This document shows positions 53,105 to 61,076 of a stretch of 64,000 bases of DNA, piece by piece. The stretch covers positions 372,001 to 436,000 of the forward strand of contig CANGIP010000001.1 of assembly GCA_947454105.1 (NCBI GenBank). The letters are read 5' to 3'. The notes below the pieces were generated by a model. The model saw nothing but the letters and a program-made list of their open reading frames with translations. It had not been told where the DNA came from and made no database searches. The translations under genes and the position numbers were made by a program. How positions within the stretch are numbered: position 1 is the stretch's first letter; each line of letters begins with the position of its first letter. This DNA comes from Actinomycetota bacterium. GTDB lineage: Bacteria; Actinomycetota; Acidimicrobiia; Acidimicrobiales; Ilumatobacteraceae.

Positions 53105-53206
53105 GCGCCGATGTTACTCAGGAGTAGGTTCTGTGGGCACTTTGGCGACACAATAGAGATCTGACAAATGCGTCACCCAAGAACGCCTTACGAAAGAGAG
53201 TCCATC

Positions 53207-54388
53207 ATGGCCGGTTCATACATCGTCGCTGGAGCCCGTACGCCAATTGGCAAGATGAGCGGAGCACTCGCTTCGTTCAGTGCCGCCGATCTTGGCAGCA
53301 TTGCCATCAAGGCTGCTCTTGAGCGTGCCGGAGTTTCTCCGAACGAAGTTGACCATGTGATCATGGGCCAAGTTTTGATGGCCGGACAAGGTCAGGTGCC
53401 GAGCCGTCAGGCTGCCGTCAAGGCTGGCATTCCGATGAGCGTTCCCGCCATCAACGTCAACAAAGTGTGCTTGTCAGGATTGAACGCGATCTATCTCGCC
53501 GACCAAATGATTCAGGCCGGCGATGCCGACATCGTGATTGCTGGTGGCATGGAGTCGATGACTAATGCTCCGTACATCGCTTCGGGCGCACGTGGTGGTT
53601 TCCGTTACGGCAACACCGAACTCAAAGACGCGATCATCGCCGACGGTTTGTGGTGTTCGTTCGACTCATGCCTCATGGGTCTTGGCACCGAGCGTTACAC
53701 GGCTGGCAACATCAGCCGTCAGCAGCAAGACGATCTCGCTATGAAGAGCAACCAGCGTGCCGCCGCCGCAATTGCTGCCGGTCGTTTGGCTGATGAAATC
53801 ATCGCTGTTTCAATTCCGCAGCGTAAGGGTGACCCGTTAGTGATCTCGAACGACGAAGGCGTGCGCGCCGACACCACGATGGAAAGCCTCGGTGGCCTCA
53901 AGCCCGCATTCGACAAAGACGGCACGATTACTGCCGCAAACGCTTCGCAATTGAGTGACGGCGGTTCGGCCGTTGTCATGATGTCGGAGCGTTTCGTGAA
54001 AGATCGTGGCATCAAGGCTCTCGGCCAAGTCGTGAGCTACGGAATGGTTGCTGGCCCCGACAATGCATCGTTGTTAACCCAGCCAAGCCGCGCCATCTTG
54101 AAAGCACTCAACAAAGTCGGCATGAAAGTCAGCGACATCAACTTGTTTGAACTCAATGAAGCATTCGCTACGGTTGGTATTGCATCAATGGCTGATCTCG
54201 GAATCAGCGACGACATCGTGAACGTCAACGGTGGAGCGATCGCCCTTGGTCACCCGATCGGTATGAGCGGTAACCGCGTTGCGTTGACCGTGTTGCACGA
54301 ACTTCGTCGCCGTGGTGGCGGCGTTGGTGCCGCAGCGTTGTGTGGCGGTGGCGGTCAAGGCGACGCCATCATCGTCCGCACCGTCTAA
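53207..54388 (+). CDS. Acetyl-CoA C-acetyltransferase (thiolase)
   Basis: 393 residues from the ATG at 53207, behind a purine-rich GAAAGAGAG. Catalytic Cys in NKVCLSGLN (near residue 88), NEAFA, GGAIALGHPIGMSG with the catalytic His, and CGGGGQGDA with the second Cys. It condenses two acetyl-CoA to acetoacetyl-CoA or runs in reverse. It is divergent from ccr; together they give a route from acetyl-CoA towards crotonyl-CoA and ethylmalonyl-CoA, with dehydrogenase and hydratase encoded elsewhere. Confidence 0.93.
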   Translation: MAGSYIVAGARTPIGKMSGALASFSAADLGSIAIKAALERAGVSPNEVDHVIMGQVLMAGQGQVPSRQAAVKAGIPMSVPAINVNKVCLSGLNAIYLADQMIQAGDADIVIAGGMESMTNAPYIASGARGGFRYGNTELKDAIIADGLWCSFDSCLMGLGTERYTAGNISRQQQDDLAMKSNQRAAAAIAAGRLADEIIAVSIPQRKGDPLVISNDEGVRADTTMESLGGLKPAFDKDGTITAANASQLSDGGSAVVMMSERFVKDRGIKALGQVVSYGMVAGPDNASLLTQPSRAILKALNKVGMKVSDINLFELNEAFATVGIASMADLGISDDIVNVNGGAIALGHPIGMSGNRVALTVLHELRRRGGGVGAAALCGGGGQGDAIIVRTV

Positions 54389-54403
54389 TACTCACATTTC
54401 ACC

Positions 54404-54458
54404 GTGGTTCTGGTGTCGTTTTATTCGCTATAGCCAAATGAAATGACACCAGAATCAC
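54404..54458. repeat. Palindromic repeat, copy 3
   Basis: 55-bp near-palindrome: outer arms GTGGTTCTGGTGTC and GACACCAGAATCAC (one G-T type mismatch) and an inner palindrome GCTATAGC. 46/55 identical to copy 2. It lies between the converging thiolase and ArsC-family genes. Confidence 0.9.
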
Positions 54459-54462
54459 GAGG

Positions 54463-54825
54463 TTAGGAAAGTAGTTCGCGGATTCTTTCTTTGGGTCGGC
54501 CCACAATGGCTTTCTTTGACGTCACCACAATGGGACGCTGCAACAGTTGTTTGTGCTTCACCAACAACTTCACGACCTGGTCTTCAGTCGCCGCATCTTT
54601 TTCTTCGAGCCCGAGTTTCTTCCACATGCTGTCTCGGCGCACCAGATTGGTCACGGGATCTTCCAGCTTCGAGATGATGTCGCGCAATGTGGCTTCGTCG
54701 GGCGGATTCTTGATGTACAAAACAATCTCGGCGTCAACGCCTAATTCCTCAGCAATGCTCACGGCACTGACGCTGCTGTTTCAATGCTGATTGTGGTAAA
54801 TCGTGACTTTTCCGGGCTTTGCCAT
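54463..54825 (-). CDS. ArsC-family protein, candidate selenoprotein (in-frame TGA at catalytic Cys)
   Basis: 120 codons from the ATG at 54825 with one in-frame TGA at 54781-54783. Around it the protein reads VTIYHNQH-TGA-NSSVSAV. Lined up without gaps against plasmid R773 ArsC (TIYHNPAC), the TGA takes the place of the catalytic Cys, and the next shared block (VLYIKNPP) stays in register. The arsenate-site arginines are kept (LVRRDS, LLQRPIVV, VGRPKE). A hairpin with a G-U start to its loop follows the TGA. Reading the TGA as selenocysteine explains an otherwise intact gene; a single-base pseudogene or sequencing error is the alternative. A shorter start at GTG 54762 would lack the active site. 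An ATG at 54861 is a possible longer start. selA, selB and selC are not in the window. Confidence 0.75.
54747..54780 (-). promoter_or_regulatory. Putative bacterial SECIS hairpin
   Basis: Just after the TGA the mRNA can fold: CAGCA pairs with UGCUG, GC with GC, UCA with UGA, with a bulged G on the 5' side, an AU bulge on the 3' side and loop GUGCCG. That gives 10 pairs and a six-base loop starting with G. Bacterial SECIS elements are hairpins at this place with a G among the first two loop bases. The TGA-to-loop distance, 13 nt, is short compared with E. coli fdhF. Confidence 0.5.
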
Positions 54826-54897
54826 GGAAAAGACGGTAACTCCCGTCTCAATACTTGACATGATTGCGTCACATTTGTAACATAACTGTCATATCAG

Positions 54898-54953
54898 GGC
54901 ACCGGTCCTGCAACAGGTCTTTTTCCGCCCGCACCTTTTGCAGAACTGGTGCC
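54898..54953. repeat. Long hairpin between recR and the ArsC-family gene
   Basis: Arms GGCACCGGTCCTGCAA (54898-54913) and TTGCAGAACTGGTGCC (54938-54953) pair over 16 positions with one mismatch and one G-U, with a 24-base loop. Similar in size to the 55-bp palindromic repeats but different in sequence. No T-run follows on the minus strand, so a simple terminator for recR is not certain. Confidence 0.6.
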
Positions 54954-54954
54954 T

Positions 54955-54986
54955 TGATCGCGTCTGCGGATGATCGCGTCTGCGGA
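54955..54986. repeat. 16-bp perfect tandem repeat
   Basis: TGATCGCGTCTGCGGA occurs twice without gap at 54955-54970 and 54971-54986, between the long hairpin and the recR stop. The 178-base gap 54826-55003 holds nothing else I can support. Confidence 0.9.
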
Positions 54987-55003
54987 CTGTTCTAGGTAGC
55001 CCT

Positions 55004-55612
55004 TCAGTCTTCGATGACGCGGCGGCCATTGATGGCCCGGCCCAATGTGAGCTCATCGGCATACTCAAGATCGCCTCCCACTGGCAGGCCAGACGCTGGT
55101 CTCGTGATGCGGATATTGAAGGGCTTCAAAATTCGGCTGAGGTACGACGCGGTCACTTCGCCCTCGGTATTGGGATTCGTGCACACGATGATTTCAGTGA
55201 TCTCTTCATTCGACAGGCGCATCACGAGTTCACGAATTTTCAATTGATCGGGACCGACACCATCAATGGGGTTCATCACTCCGAGCAACACGTGATAGCG
55301 ACCACGAAATTCACCAGTGCGTTCGAGAGCAATGATGTCACGACTTTCTTCAACGACGCACAACACCGACGGATCACGACGAGGATCGGCACAAATCGGA
55401 CACAGTTCGTCTTCGGCAAAGTTGAAACAACGCGCGCAGAATCGAACGCGTGCCTTGGCGTCAGTAATTGCTGATGCCAAACGATCAACATCTTCATCGG
55501 AAAGTTTGAGCAGATGAAAGGCAATACGTTGGGCCGACTTTGGTCCGATACCTGGCATGCGCCCAAGTTGATCGATCAATGTCTGAACAGGAATGGTGTA
55601 CGAAGCAGCCAC
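55004..55612 (-). CDS. recR: Recombination protein RecR
   Basis: 202 residues from GTG 55612. Helix-hairpin-helix [20 protein letters not shown], zinc finger [16 protein letters not shown] (about 57-72), Toprim domain with [12 protein letters not shown], and C-terminal Walker-like [21 protein letters not shown]. Works with RecO/RecF in gap repair. It follows dnaX by 2 bases; the ybaB gene that often sits between dnaX and recR is absent here. Confidence 0.96.
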   Translation of the reverse strand: MAASYTIPVQTLIDQLGRMPGIGPKSAQRIAFHLLKLSDEDVDRLASAITDAKARVRFCARCFNFAEDELCPICADPRRDPSVLCVVEESRDIIALERTGEFRGRYHVLLGVMNPIDGVGPDQLKIRELVMRLSNEEITEIIVCTNPNTEGEVTASYLSRILKPFNIRITRPASGLPVGGDLEYADELTLGRAINGRRVIED

Positions 55613-55614
55613 TC

Positions 55615-57306
55615 TTATTCGTCCTCAGCCAAAATCTCTGAGCCAGGAAAAGCGTCAGCCAAGTTTGTTTCGGTTGCCTTATTTGAAACGGTTGGCAACT
55701 GCTTGATTTCTTCAATATCAACAAACTCTTCTTCGGCTACTTCTTCGACAACTTTTGCTTTTGGCGCTCGCGGTTCTTCAGAACGAGTTTCGACGACGAT
55801 CGGACACTTGCCGCCCGCGACCTTAAAGATGACGGCCGAAAGATCGGACATGTACTCATTCACACGTTTCGCCGACGGTTCGTTATCAACCATCAGAACT
55901 AATTGACCATCGCGTTCAACAGGCTTGGCCATTTGAGCAACCGCGCGACGCATGCCTTTCAACTCGCCGATGACACCGTCGTTCCATTTTTCAACAACAG
56001 TCGCGATTGACATTGCGCTTGTTGATGCTGGCACGGGAGCAGCCGCAGGCTCGGGTGTCGTTGTCGGAGCAGCAGTTGCTGCAGCTGCAATTGGTGCAGG
56101 GGCTACTGGACGTACGGCGGGCGCACTTGGATCTTGGGCAACTCGCCCACCCAAAACAGCACGACCAGTCGAAGGGTTCACTGGTGCAGGTGCGATTTGC
56201 GGCCGATTTTCCAGTACTTTTTCCAGTCTTTCGACTCGGGCCAACAATGATTCAATTCCCATTTGTAACTCGCGATGCACCAGGCGAACTAGTGCAACTT
56301 CAAGAACAACTCGGGAGTCGGGAGCATTGCGCATGTCGTTAATCGCCAGACCCAATGTCTCGATGACTTTGACAATACGCGGTGTACCAAGTCGACCAGC
56401 TTGAGCTGCAACTTCAGCCGCACGATCTTCGGGTAACTGCACAAGTTCGGGAGCCATCTGCGTTAAGAACGCATCACGCATGTGTCGCACTAAGTCGTTC
56501 ACGATGGTGCGCGGGTCGCGTCCGAAGTTAACGGTGTGCGCAACAGCAGCCAACAAACGGCCGGCATCGTATTCAATGAGTGCATCAACAAATTCGTCAA
56601 CGGGCGTGACCTCATCAACCATGCCACCTGTTGCAGCAGCGAGTTCAAGTGCTGACAACGTGTCACGCGCCGAACCACCGCCTTGACGAAGCACTGCATG
56701 AATCGATTCATCGCTGATATCAATACCGGCATCAGACGCAACCCAACGTACATGGGCTTCAAGTTCGTCGACTGGCAGCAAATGGAATTGCAAGTGTTGC
56801 GTACGACTACGAATTGTTTCGGCGACTTTCTCGGGGTCGGTTGTTGCCAAAACAAACACAACATGCGACGGTGGTTCTTCAAGAGTTTTCAGAAGCGCCG
56901 CCGAAGCACCCTTGGACAACATGTGCACTTCATCAAGGATGTAGACCTTGTGTCGTCCGGGTGATCCAAGAGAAGCTGCTGCGATTATTTCGCGAATGTC
57001 TTCAACACCGTTGTTACTTGCCGCGTCAAGTTCGATGACATCAAAACTGTTGCCCTCTTGTACTGCCAAACACGAACCACATTCGCAACATGGTTCTCCA
57101 TCAAGTGGATTTTCACAGTTGAGAACTTTGGCCAGAATTCGCGCGGTTGTGGTTTTGCCGGTACCGCGTGGTCCAGAGAATAAATAGGCATGGCCTTCGC
57201 GAGAGTTGGCAACCGCGTTCTTGAGCGCGCGCACAACATGCTCTTGACCCTTGAGTTCAGAGAAGCGTTGCGGCCGATACCGGCGGTAGAGAGATTGAAC
57301 AGCCAT
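55615..57306 (-). CDS. dnaX: DNA polymerase III subunit gamma/tau
   Basis: 563 residues from the ATG at 57306 ([15 protein letters not shown]). Walker [14 protein letters not shown], zinc module [16 protein letters not shown], Walker [16 protein letters not shown]-like [15 protein letters not shown], then domain III to about 370. An Ala/Pro-rich linker ([16 protein letters not shown]) and a tau-like C-terminus ending in acidic residues follow. Clamp-loader ATPase. Codons upstream of the chosen start are not conserved in type. Confidence 0.95.
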   Translation of the reverse strand: MAVQSLYRRYRPQRFSELKGQEHVVRALKNAVANSREGHAYLFSGPRGTGKTTTARILAKVLNCENPLDGEPCCECGSCLAVQEGNSFDVIELDAASNNGVEDIREIIAAASLGSPGRHKVYILDEVHMLSKGASAALLKTLEEPPSHVVFVLATTDPEKVAETIRSRTQHLQFHLLPVDELEAHVRWVASDAGIDISDESIHAVLRQGGGSARDTLSALELAAATGGMVDEVTPVDEFVDALIEYDAGRLLAAVAHTVNFGRDPRTIVNDLVRHMRDAFLTQMAPELVQLPEDRAAEVAAQAGRLGTPRIVKVIETLGLAINDMRNAPDSRVVLEVALVRLVHRELQMGIESLLARVERLEKVLENRPQIAPAPVNPSTGRAVLGGRVAQDPSAPAVRPVAPAPIAAAATAAPTTTPEPAAAPVPASTSAMSIATVVEKWNDGVIGELKGMRRAVAQMAKPVERDGQLVLMVDNEPSAKRVNEYMSDLSAVIFKVAGGKCPIVVETRSEEPRAPKAKVVEEVAEEEFVDIEEIKQLPTVSNKATETNLADAFPGSEILAEDE

Positions 57307-57331
57307 CGCTTGAGACTGTAGTGGTGAGGTG

Positions 57332-57357
57332 TTGCGAAGGATGCTTCGACTTCGCAA
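57332..57357. promoter_or_regulatory. Inverted repeat in the dnaX / copCD divergent gap
   Basis: Perfect 8-bp arms TTGCGAAG (57332-57339) and CTTCGCAA (57350-57357) with a 10-base spacer, in the 113-base gap between two divergent genes. Possible operator or promoter-region dyad; no regulator is visible nearby. Confidence 0.3.
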
Positions 57358-57419
57358 GATCACTTTGTTGCGAGTGCCCATATTCAGTAGGTCGCGGAGA
57401 ACTACCGTTGTAGGTGATC

Positions 57420-59303
57420 ATGTCTTTGCTTACCGCCACCTCATCTGCAACTCGCCCTCGTCGTACATTGCGAGCTGCCGTCTTGGGTTTATTTGTCGCT
57501 CTCAGCGCTGGCCTGCTCATTGGCGCCCAGCCAGTTCGGGCCGAAACGACATTGGTTTCTTCGAGTCCAGCCGACGGCGAAAAAGTTGCTACGCCACCCA
57601 CTCAGATCGTCGCTGTTTTTAGTGCTGCGGTACCAAATAATGCCGTTATGCAGGCAGTATGTGAAGGTCGGCCGGCTCCGATCGGCTCCGTGACGGTTGG
57701 TGCCGATGGTATTTCACTCATCGCCACAGTGACCGCGGCTCTGCCGATTGGCACCTGCAACGTCACCTATTCGGTACCCCAAGCCGACGGCAAGGTCGCA
57801 ACTGGCGGTTTTTCCTTCGAAGTCCTTGACCCAGCGACGGCTGATCCAGGCGATCTAGGTGGCGATGTCACCGACGGCGGAAACTTGGCAGTCGATCCAC
57901 CCCCAGTGAGTGGACCCCTCGCTCTTTTCCGAATCCTCGCCTACCTCTCGCTCGCCGCACTTTTCGGTGGCATTGCCTTTATTCGTTGGACCTGGCCCGA
58001 GGGTATCAACGACGATGCGACCTACAGGTTCCTGCGCATTTCGTGGATTGTCGCATTGTTCAGCAACTACGTCGTGGCCATGTTGCGAGCATCGCTACTT
58101 TCGGGCGATTCGGTGACGAGCACAATTATTCCTCTTGGCTGGGGCCAACTGTTCCACAGTGCGAGTGGAATTTCAGCGGTTCTACGCGTCGCACTCATTG
58201 CTGTTTGTGCAATTGTGGCGCTGCGCCCCGATCGCATTTTTGATCCGCAATCGCACATCGTTTCCCTCGCCTTACCCACTGCAGCCATGGCAACATTCGG
58301 CCTCACTCGGGCAATCGACGACTTCTCAGCTCTTGGCACCATCGCTGGAATCGTCCATGTTCTGGCCGCTGGCATGTGGCTAGGTGGCCTGGTTTTCTTG
58401 GCCCAATCGGTATTGATTGGTCCAGGCGAAGAAGACCTGATGCACGCCATACGAACCTTTTCACGGCAAGCAAATATCTACATCGGTGTCACGGTTGTTG
58501 CCGGAATTGTGCAGTTTTACCAGATGGATGGCAGCTCAATTCTGACGAGTCGTCACGGCCGCTTGATCATCGTCAAAGTGATCGGCGTTGCTGGCATGGT
58601 TTATGTCGGTGGAGCCACACGACAGTTCATTAATCATCAATTAGCCAAAAAGCGCGAACTCAGTGGTCGCACAGCCAAGCAATTGCGTAAAGCAGTTCTC
58701 TCCGAAATTGGTATCGGCATCTTGGTATTGGTCTTCACGTCATGGTCGGTTGCAACCTTGCCACCCAATGTGACTCCCCCTGGTTCTGATCGCACCAAAT
58801 ACGCCTTTGTCGGGGATCGCTCGGGTGGCGAGTTTGATGTACAACTCAAAGTCACTCCCGCCACGGTCGGCCTCAACGCGGTACGGATTGATGTGTATTC
58901 GCCACCGACAGGCTTGACCGATCTCACCGTGCAGTTCAACCCGCCAACCAACAACACTGCAAGCGTGACCCTCAATGTCCCACTCGACGGCGTCGGCGCA
59001 GCTCGACTCCCCATGAGTGAAGGAGTTCCGTTCGGTGCGCCTGGTCTGTGGACAATCATCGTGACCGGCAACGGACCCGCTGGCCCACTGCCATCGGTGA
59101 CGTACACCGTGTCGGTGATGGCGAATTCCAGCGATTCGGGCTCTGCCGGAACCGATATCACGACCACCTCAATCGCCATCGCCATTGATGGTTCGCCGGC
59201 AACCGTGGTTGTCCCCCTTGGCGGCACCACAGTTCCTGGTGCGGTCACCCCCGCAGCCGGAATTCAACCTGTCACAGCCACGGTCGTCACCTCGGTTCCT
59301 TGA
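57420..59303 (+). CDS. CopC-CopD-like membrane protein without copper ligands in the CopC part
   Basis: 627 residues from the ATG at 57420 (a GTG at 57414 adds two). Sec signal ending near PVRA; CopC-like beta domain (about 43-140: TTLVSSSPADGEKV, ADGKVATGGFSFEV); CopD-like membrane domain with about eight helices (about 165-445, including IAGIVHVLAAGMWLGGLVFL); C-terminal beta domain (about 460-590) and an Ala/Thr/Pro-rich tail. In CopC the mature N-terminal His and the DGH His bind copper; here they are Thr/Glu and Lys. Copper carriage by the CopC part is therefore doubtful. Divergent from dnaX; the carboxylase gene follows by 25 bases. Confidence 0.85.
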   Translation: MSLLTATSSATRPRRTLRAAVLGLFVALSAGLLIGAQPVRAETTLVSSSPADGEKVATPPTQIVAVFSAAVPNNAVMQAVCEGRPAPIGSVTVGADGISLIATVTAALPIGTCNVTYSVPQADGKVATGGFSFEVLDPATADPGDLGGDVTDGGNLAVDPPPVSGPLALFRILAYLSLAALFGGIAFIRWTWPEGINDDATYRFLRISWIVALFSNYVVAMLRASLLSGDSVTSTIIPLGWGQLFHSASGISAVLRVALIAVCAIVALRPDRIFDPQSHIVSLALPTAAMATFGLTRAIDDFSALGTIAGIVHVLAAGMWLGGLVFLAQSVLIGPGEEDLMHAIRTFSRQANIYIGVTVVAGIVQFYQMDGSSILTSRHGRLIIVKVIGVAGMVYVGGATRQFINHQLAKKRELSGRTAKQLRKAVLSEIGIGILVLVFTSWSVATLPPNVTPPGSDRTKYAFVGDRSGGEFDVQLKVTPATVGLNAVRIDVYSPPTGLTDLTVQFNPPTNNTASVTLNVPLDGVGAARLPMSEGVPFGAPGLWTIIVTGNGPAGPLPSVTYTVSVMANSSDSGSAGTDITTTSIAIAIDGSPATVVVPLGGTTVPGAVTPAAGIQPVTATVVTSVP

Positions 59304-59328
59304 GCCAGTTGCGAGTATCGTTCACGGG

Positions 59329-60888
59329 GTGACTAGTGCTAACCCCATGCAAGACAAGCTCGCCGACCTTCTTCAGCGCAAAGAACAAGCGCTCCACGCG
59401 GGGTCGCCCCGTTCGGTAGAACGTCAACACGAAAAAGGCAAGTTGCTGGCCCGCGAACGGCTGGATTACTTGCTTGATCCAGGCTCATTCCAAGAACTCG
59501 ACATGTTGGCTCGTCACCGTGCCCATGCAGCTGGTCTTGATGAACACCCGTACACCGACGGTGTCATCACCGGTTGGGGCACCATTGAGGGTCGCAAGGT
59601 TTTTGTCTTCTCGCAAGACTTCACCGTGTTCGGTGGAGCGCTTGGCGAAGTATTCGCTGAAAAGATTCACAAGTTGATGGACATGGCGTTGCGCGTTGGC
59701 GCCCCGGTCATCGGTCTCAATGATGGCGCTGGCGCACGTATTCAAGAGGGCGTCGTGTCACTCGCAAGTTACGGCGGCATCTTCTATCGGAATGTGCAGT
59801 CAAGCGGTGTCATTCCGCAGATCTCCGTGATTCTCGGACCATGTGCCGGTGGAGCCGTGTACTCGCCCGCCATGACTGACTTCATTTTCATGGTGCGCGA
59901 GAGCAGCCACATGTTTATTACCGGACCTGATGTTGTGAAGACCGTGACCGGCGAAGAAGTAACGCTTGAAGAACTTGGCGGCGCAATGAGCCACGCGAGC
60001 AAGAGCGGTGTCGCCACATTTGTTTCGGCCGATGAGAAGTCGTGTCTTGATGACGTGCGTTTCTTGATGTCGTTCATGCCACAGAACAACATGGAAGAAC
60101 CGCCGACAATTGATACTGGTGATGATCCCGATCGTTTGTGCCCCGATCTTCGCGACATTCTTCCTCCATCACCCAACCAGCCCTATGACATGAAGAAGGT
60201 CATTGCATCAATCGTTGATGACGGTGAATTCTTTGAATACTTCCCGCACTGGGCCAAGAGCATTGTGTGTGGATTTGTTCGCATTGATGGTCATTCAGTT
60301 GGCGTTGTTGGCAACCAGCCGTTGTTCCTCGCTGGTGTGCTCGACATCGAAAGCGCTGAAAAGGCTGCTCGCTTTGTCCGCACTTGCGACGCCTTCAATA
60401 TTCCGTTGCTGACCATGGTTGACGTACCTGGCTTCTTGCCGGGCGTTGATCAAGAGTACGGCGGCATTATTCGTCATGGAGCCAAGTTGCTCTACGCATA
60501 TTGCGAAGCAACTGTTCCGCGAATCCAAATCATTACGCGCAAGGCCTACGGCGGAGCGTACGTGGTGATGGACTCGAAGTCGATTGGCTCCGATCTTTCG
60601 TACGCATGGCCAACCGCCGAACTTGCAGTGATGGGACCAAACGGTGCAGTTGAAATTGTGTATCGCCGTGAATTGCAACAAGCTGCCGATCCGGTTGCAC
60701 GTCGTGCCGAACTCGTGACCGAGTACACCGAGAAGTACGCCAACCCATATGCGGCAGCCGAGCGCGGTTACATCGATGACGTCATCGACCCCGCCGAGAC
60801 TCGTCAAAAGATTGTTGCTGGTTTCCGGATGTTGCGTACCAAGCGCGAAGAGTTGCCACGCCGCAAGCATGGCAATATGCCGTTATGA
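59329..60888 (+). CDS. Acyl-CoA (propionyl-CoA) carboxylase beta subunit
   Basis: 519 residues from GTG 59329; an ATG at 59347 is the alternative start. Carboxyltransferase fold: GKLLARERLDYLLDPGSF, the acyl-CoA oxyanion region GGAVYSPAMTDFIFMV, the biotin-side loop VDVPGFLPGVDQEYGGIIRHGAKLL written in parts as VDVPGFLPG and IIRHGAKLL, and AYGGAYVVMDSK. It transfers carboxyl from biotin to propionyl- or acetyl-CoA. Coupled by ATGA to the epsilon gene. The biotin-carrying alpha subunit is not in the window. Confidence 0.93.
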   Translation: MTSANPMQDKLADLLQRKEQALHAGSPRSVERQHEKGKLLARERLDYLLDPGSFQELDMLARHRAHAAGLDEHPYTDGVITGWGTIEGRKVFVFSQDFTVFGGALGEVFAEKIHKLMDMALRVGAPVIGLNDGAGARIQEGVVSLASYGGIFYRNVQSSGVIPQISVILGPCAGGAVYSPAMTDFIFMVRESSHMFITGPDVVKTVTGEEVTLEELGGAMSHASKSGVATFVSADEKSCLDDVRFLMSFMPQNNMEEPPTIDTGDDPDRLCPDLRDILPPSPNQPYDMKKVIASIVDDGEFFEYFPHWAKSIVCGFVRIDGHSVGVVGNQPLFLAGVLDIESAEKAARFVRTCDAFNIPLLTMVDVPGFLPGVDQEYGGIIRHGAKLLYAYCEATVPRIQIITRKAYGGAYVVMDSKSIGSDLSYAWPTAELAVMGPNGAVEIVYRRELQQAADPVARRAELVTEYTEKYANPYAAAERGYIDDVIDPAETRQKIVAGFRMLRTKREELPRRKHGNMPL

Positions 60889-61067
60889 GTCAACAAGTTT
60901 CACCAACGCCAACAGACGAAGAGGCAGTCGTTATTGCGGCTGCCATTGAAGCTCTGTGGCCACGACCAGTCGTGGGTGAAAATGTTGTCGCAGCGCGGCA
61001 AAACGCGTGGCGCTTCAGTGGACGTTGGTGGGCCAAACCAACCATCGCTCGGCGCGATCGTCCCTAA
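60885..61067 (+). CDS. Acyl-CoA carboxylase epsilon subunit-like small protein
   Basis: 60 residues. N-terminal helix DEEAVVIAAAIEALWPR, then a Trp-rich end AWRFSGRWWAKP. Size, position and the helix-plus-tryptophan pattern match the small epsilon subunits that bind actinobacterial AccA-AccD complexes. Its ATG overlaps the stop of the beta gene, strong support that it is real. Function by context; sequence similarity in this family is weak. Confidence 0.78.
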   Translation: MSQQVSPTPTDEEAVVIAAAIEALWPRPVVGENVVAARQNAWRFSGRWWAKPTIARRDRP

Positions 61068-61076
61068 ATAACGCTC

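Noticed and set aside
54463-54762. ArsC-family gene starting at GTG 54762
   Set aside because: This start would remove the first beta strand and active site; in-frame homology continues upstream through the TGA to an ATG.
54781-54783. Simple pseudogene reading of the ArsC-family TGA
   Set aside because: Not excluded, but less likely: there is only one stop, exactly at the Cys codon, no other damage, conserved arginines, and a suitable hairpin right behind it.
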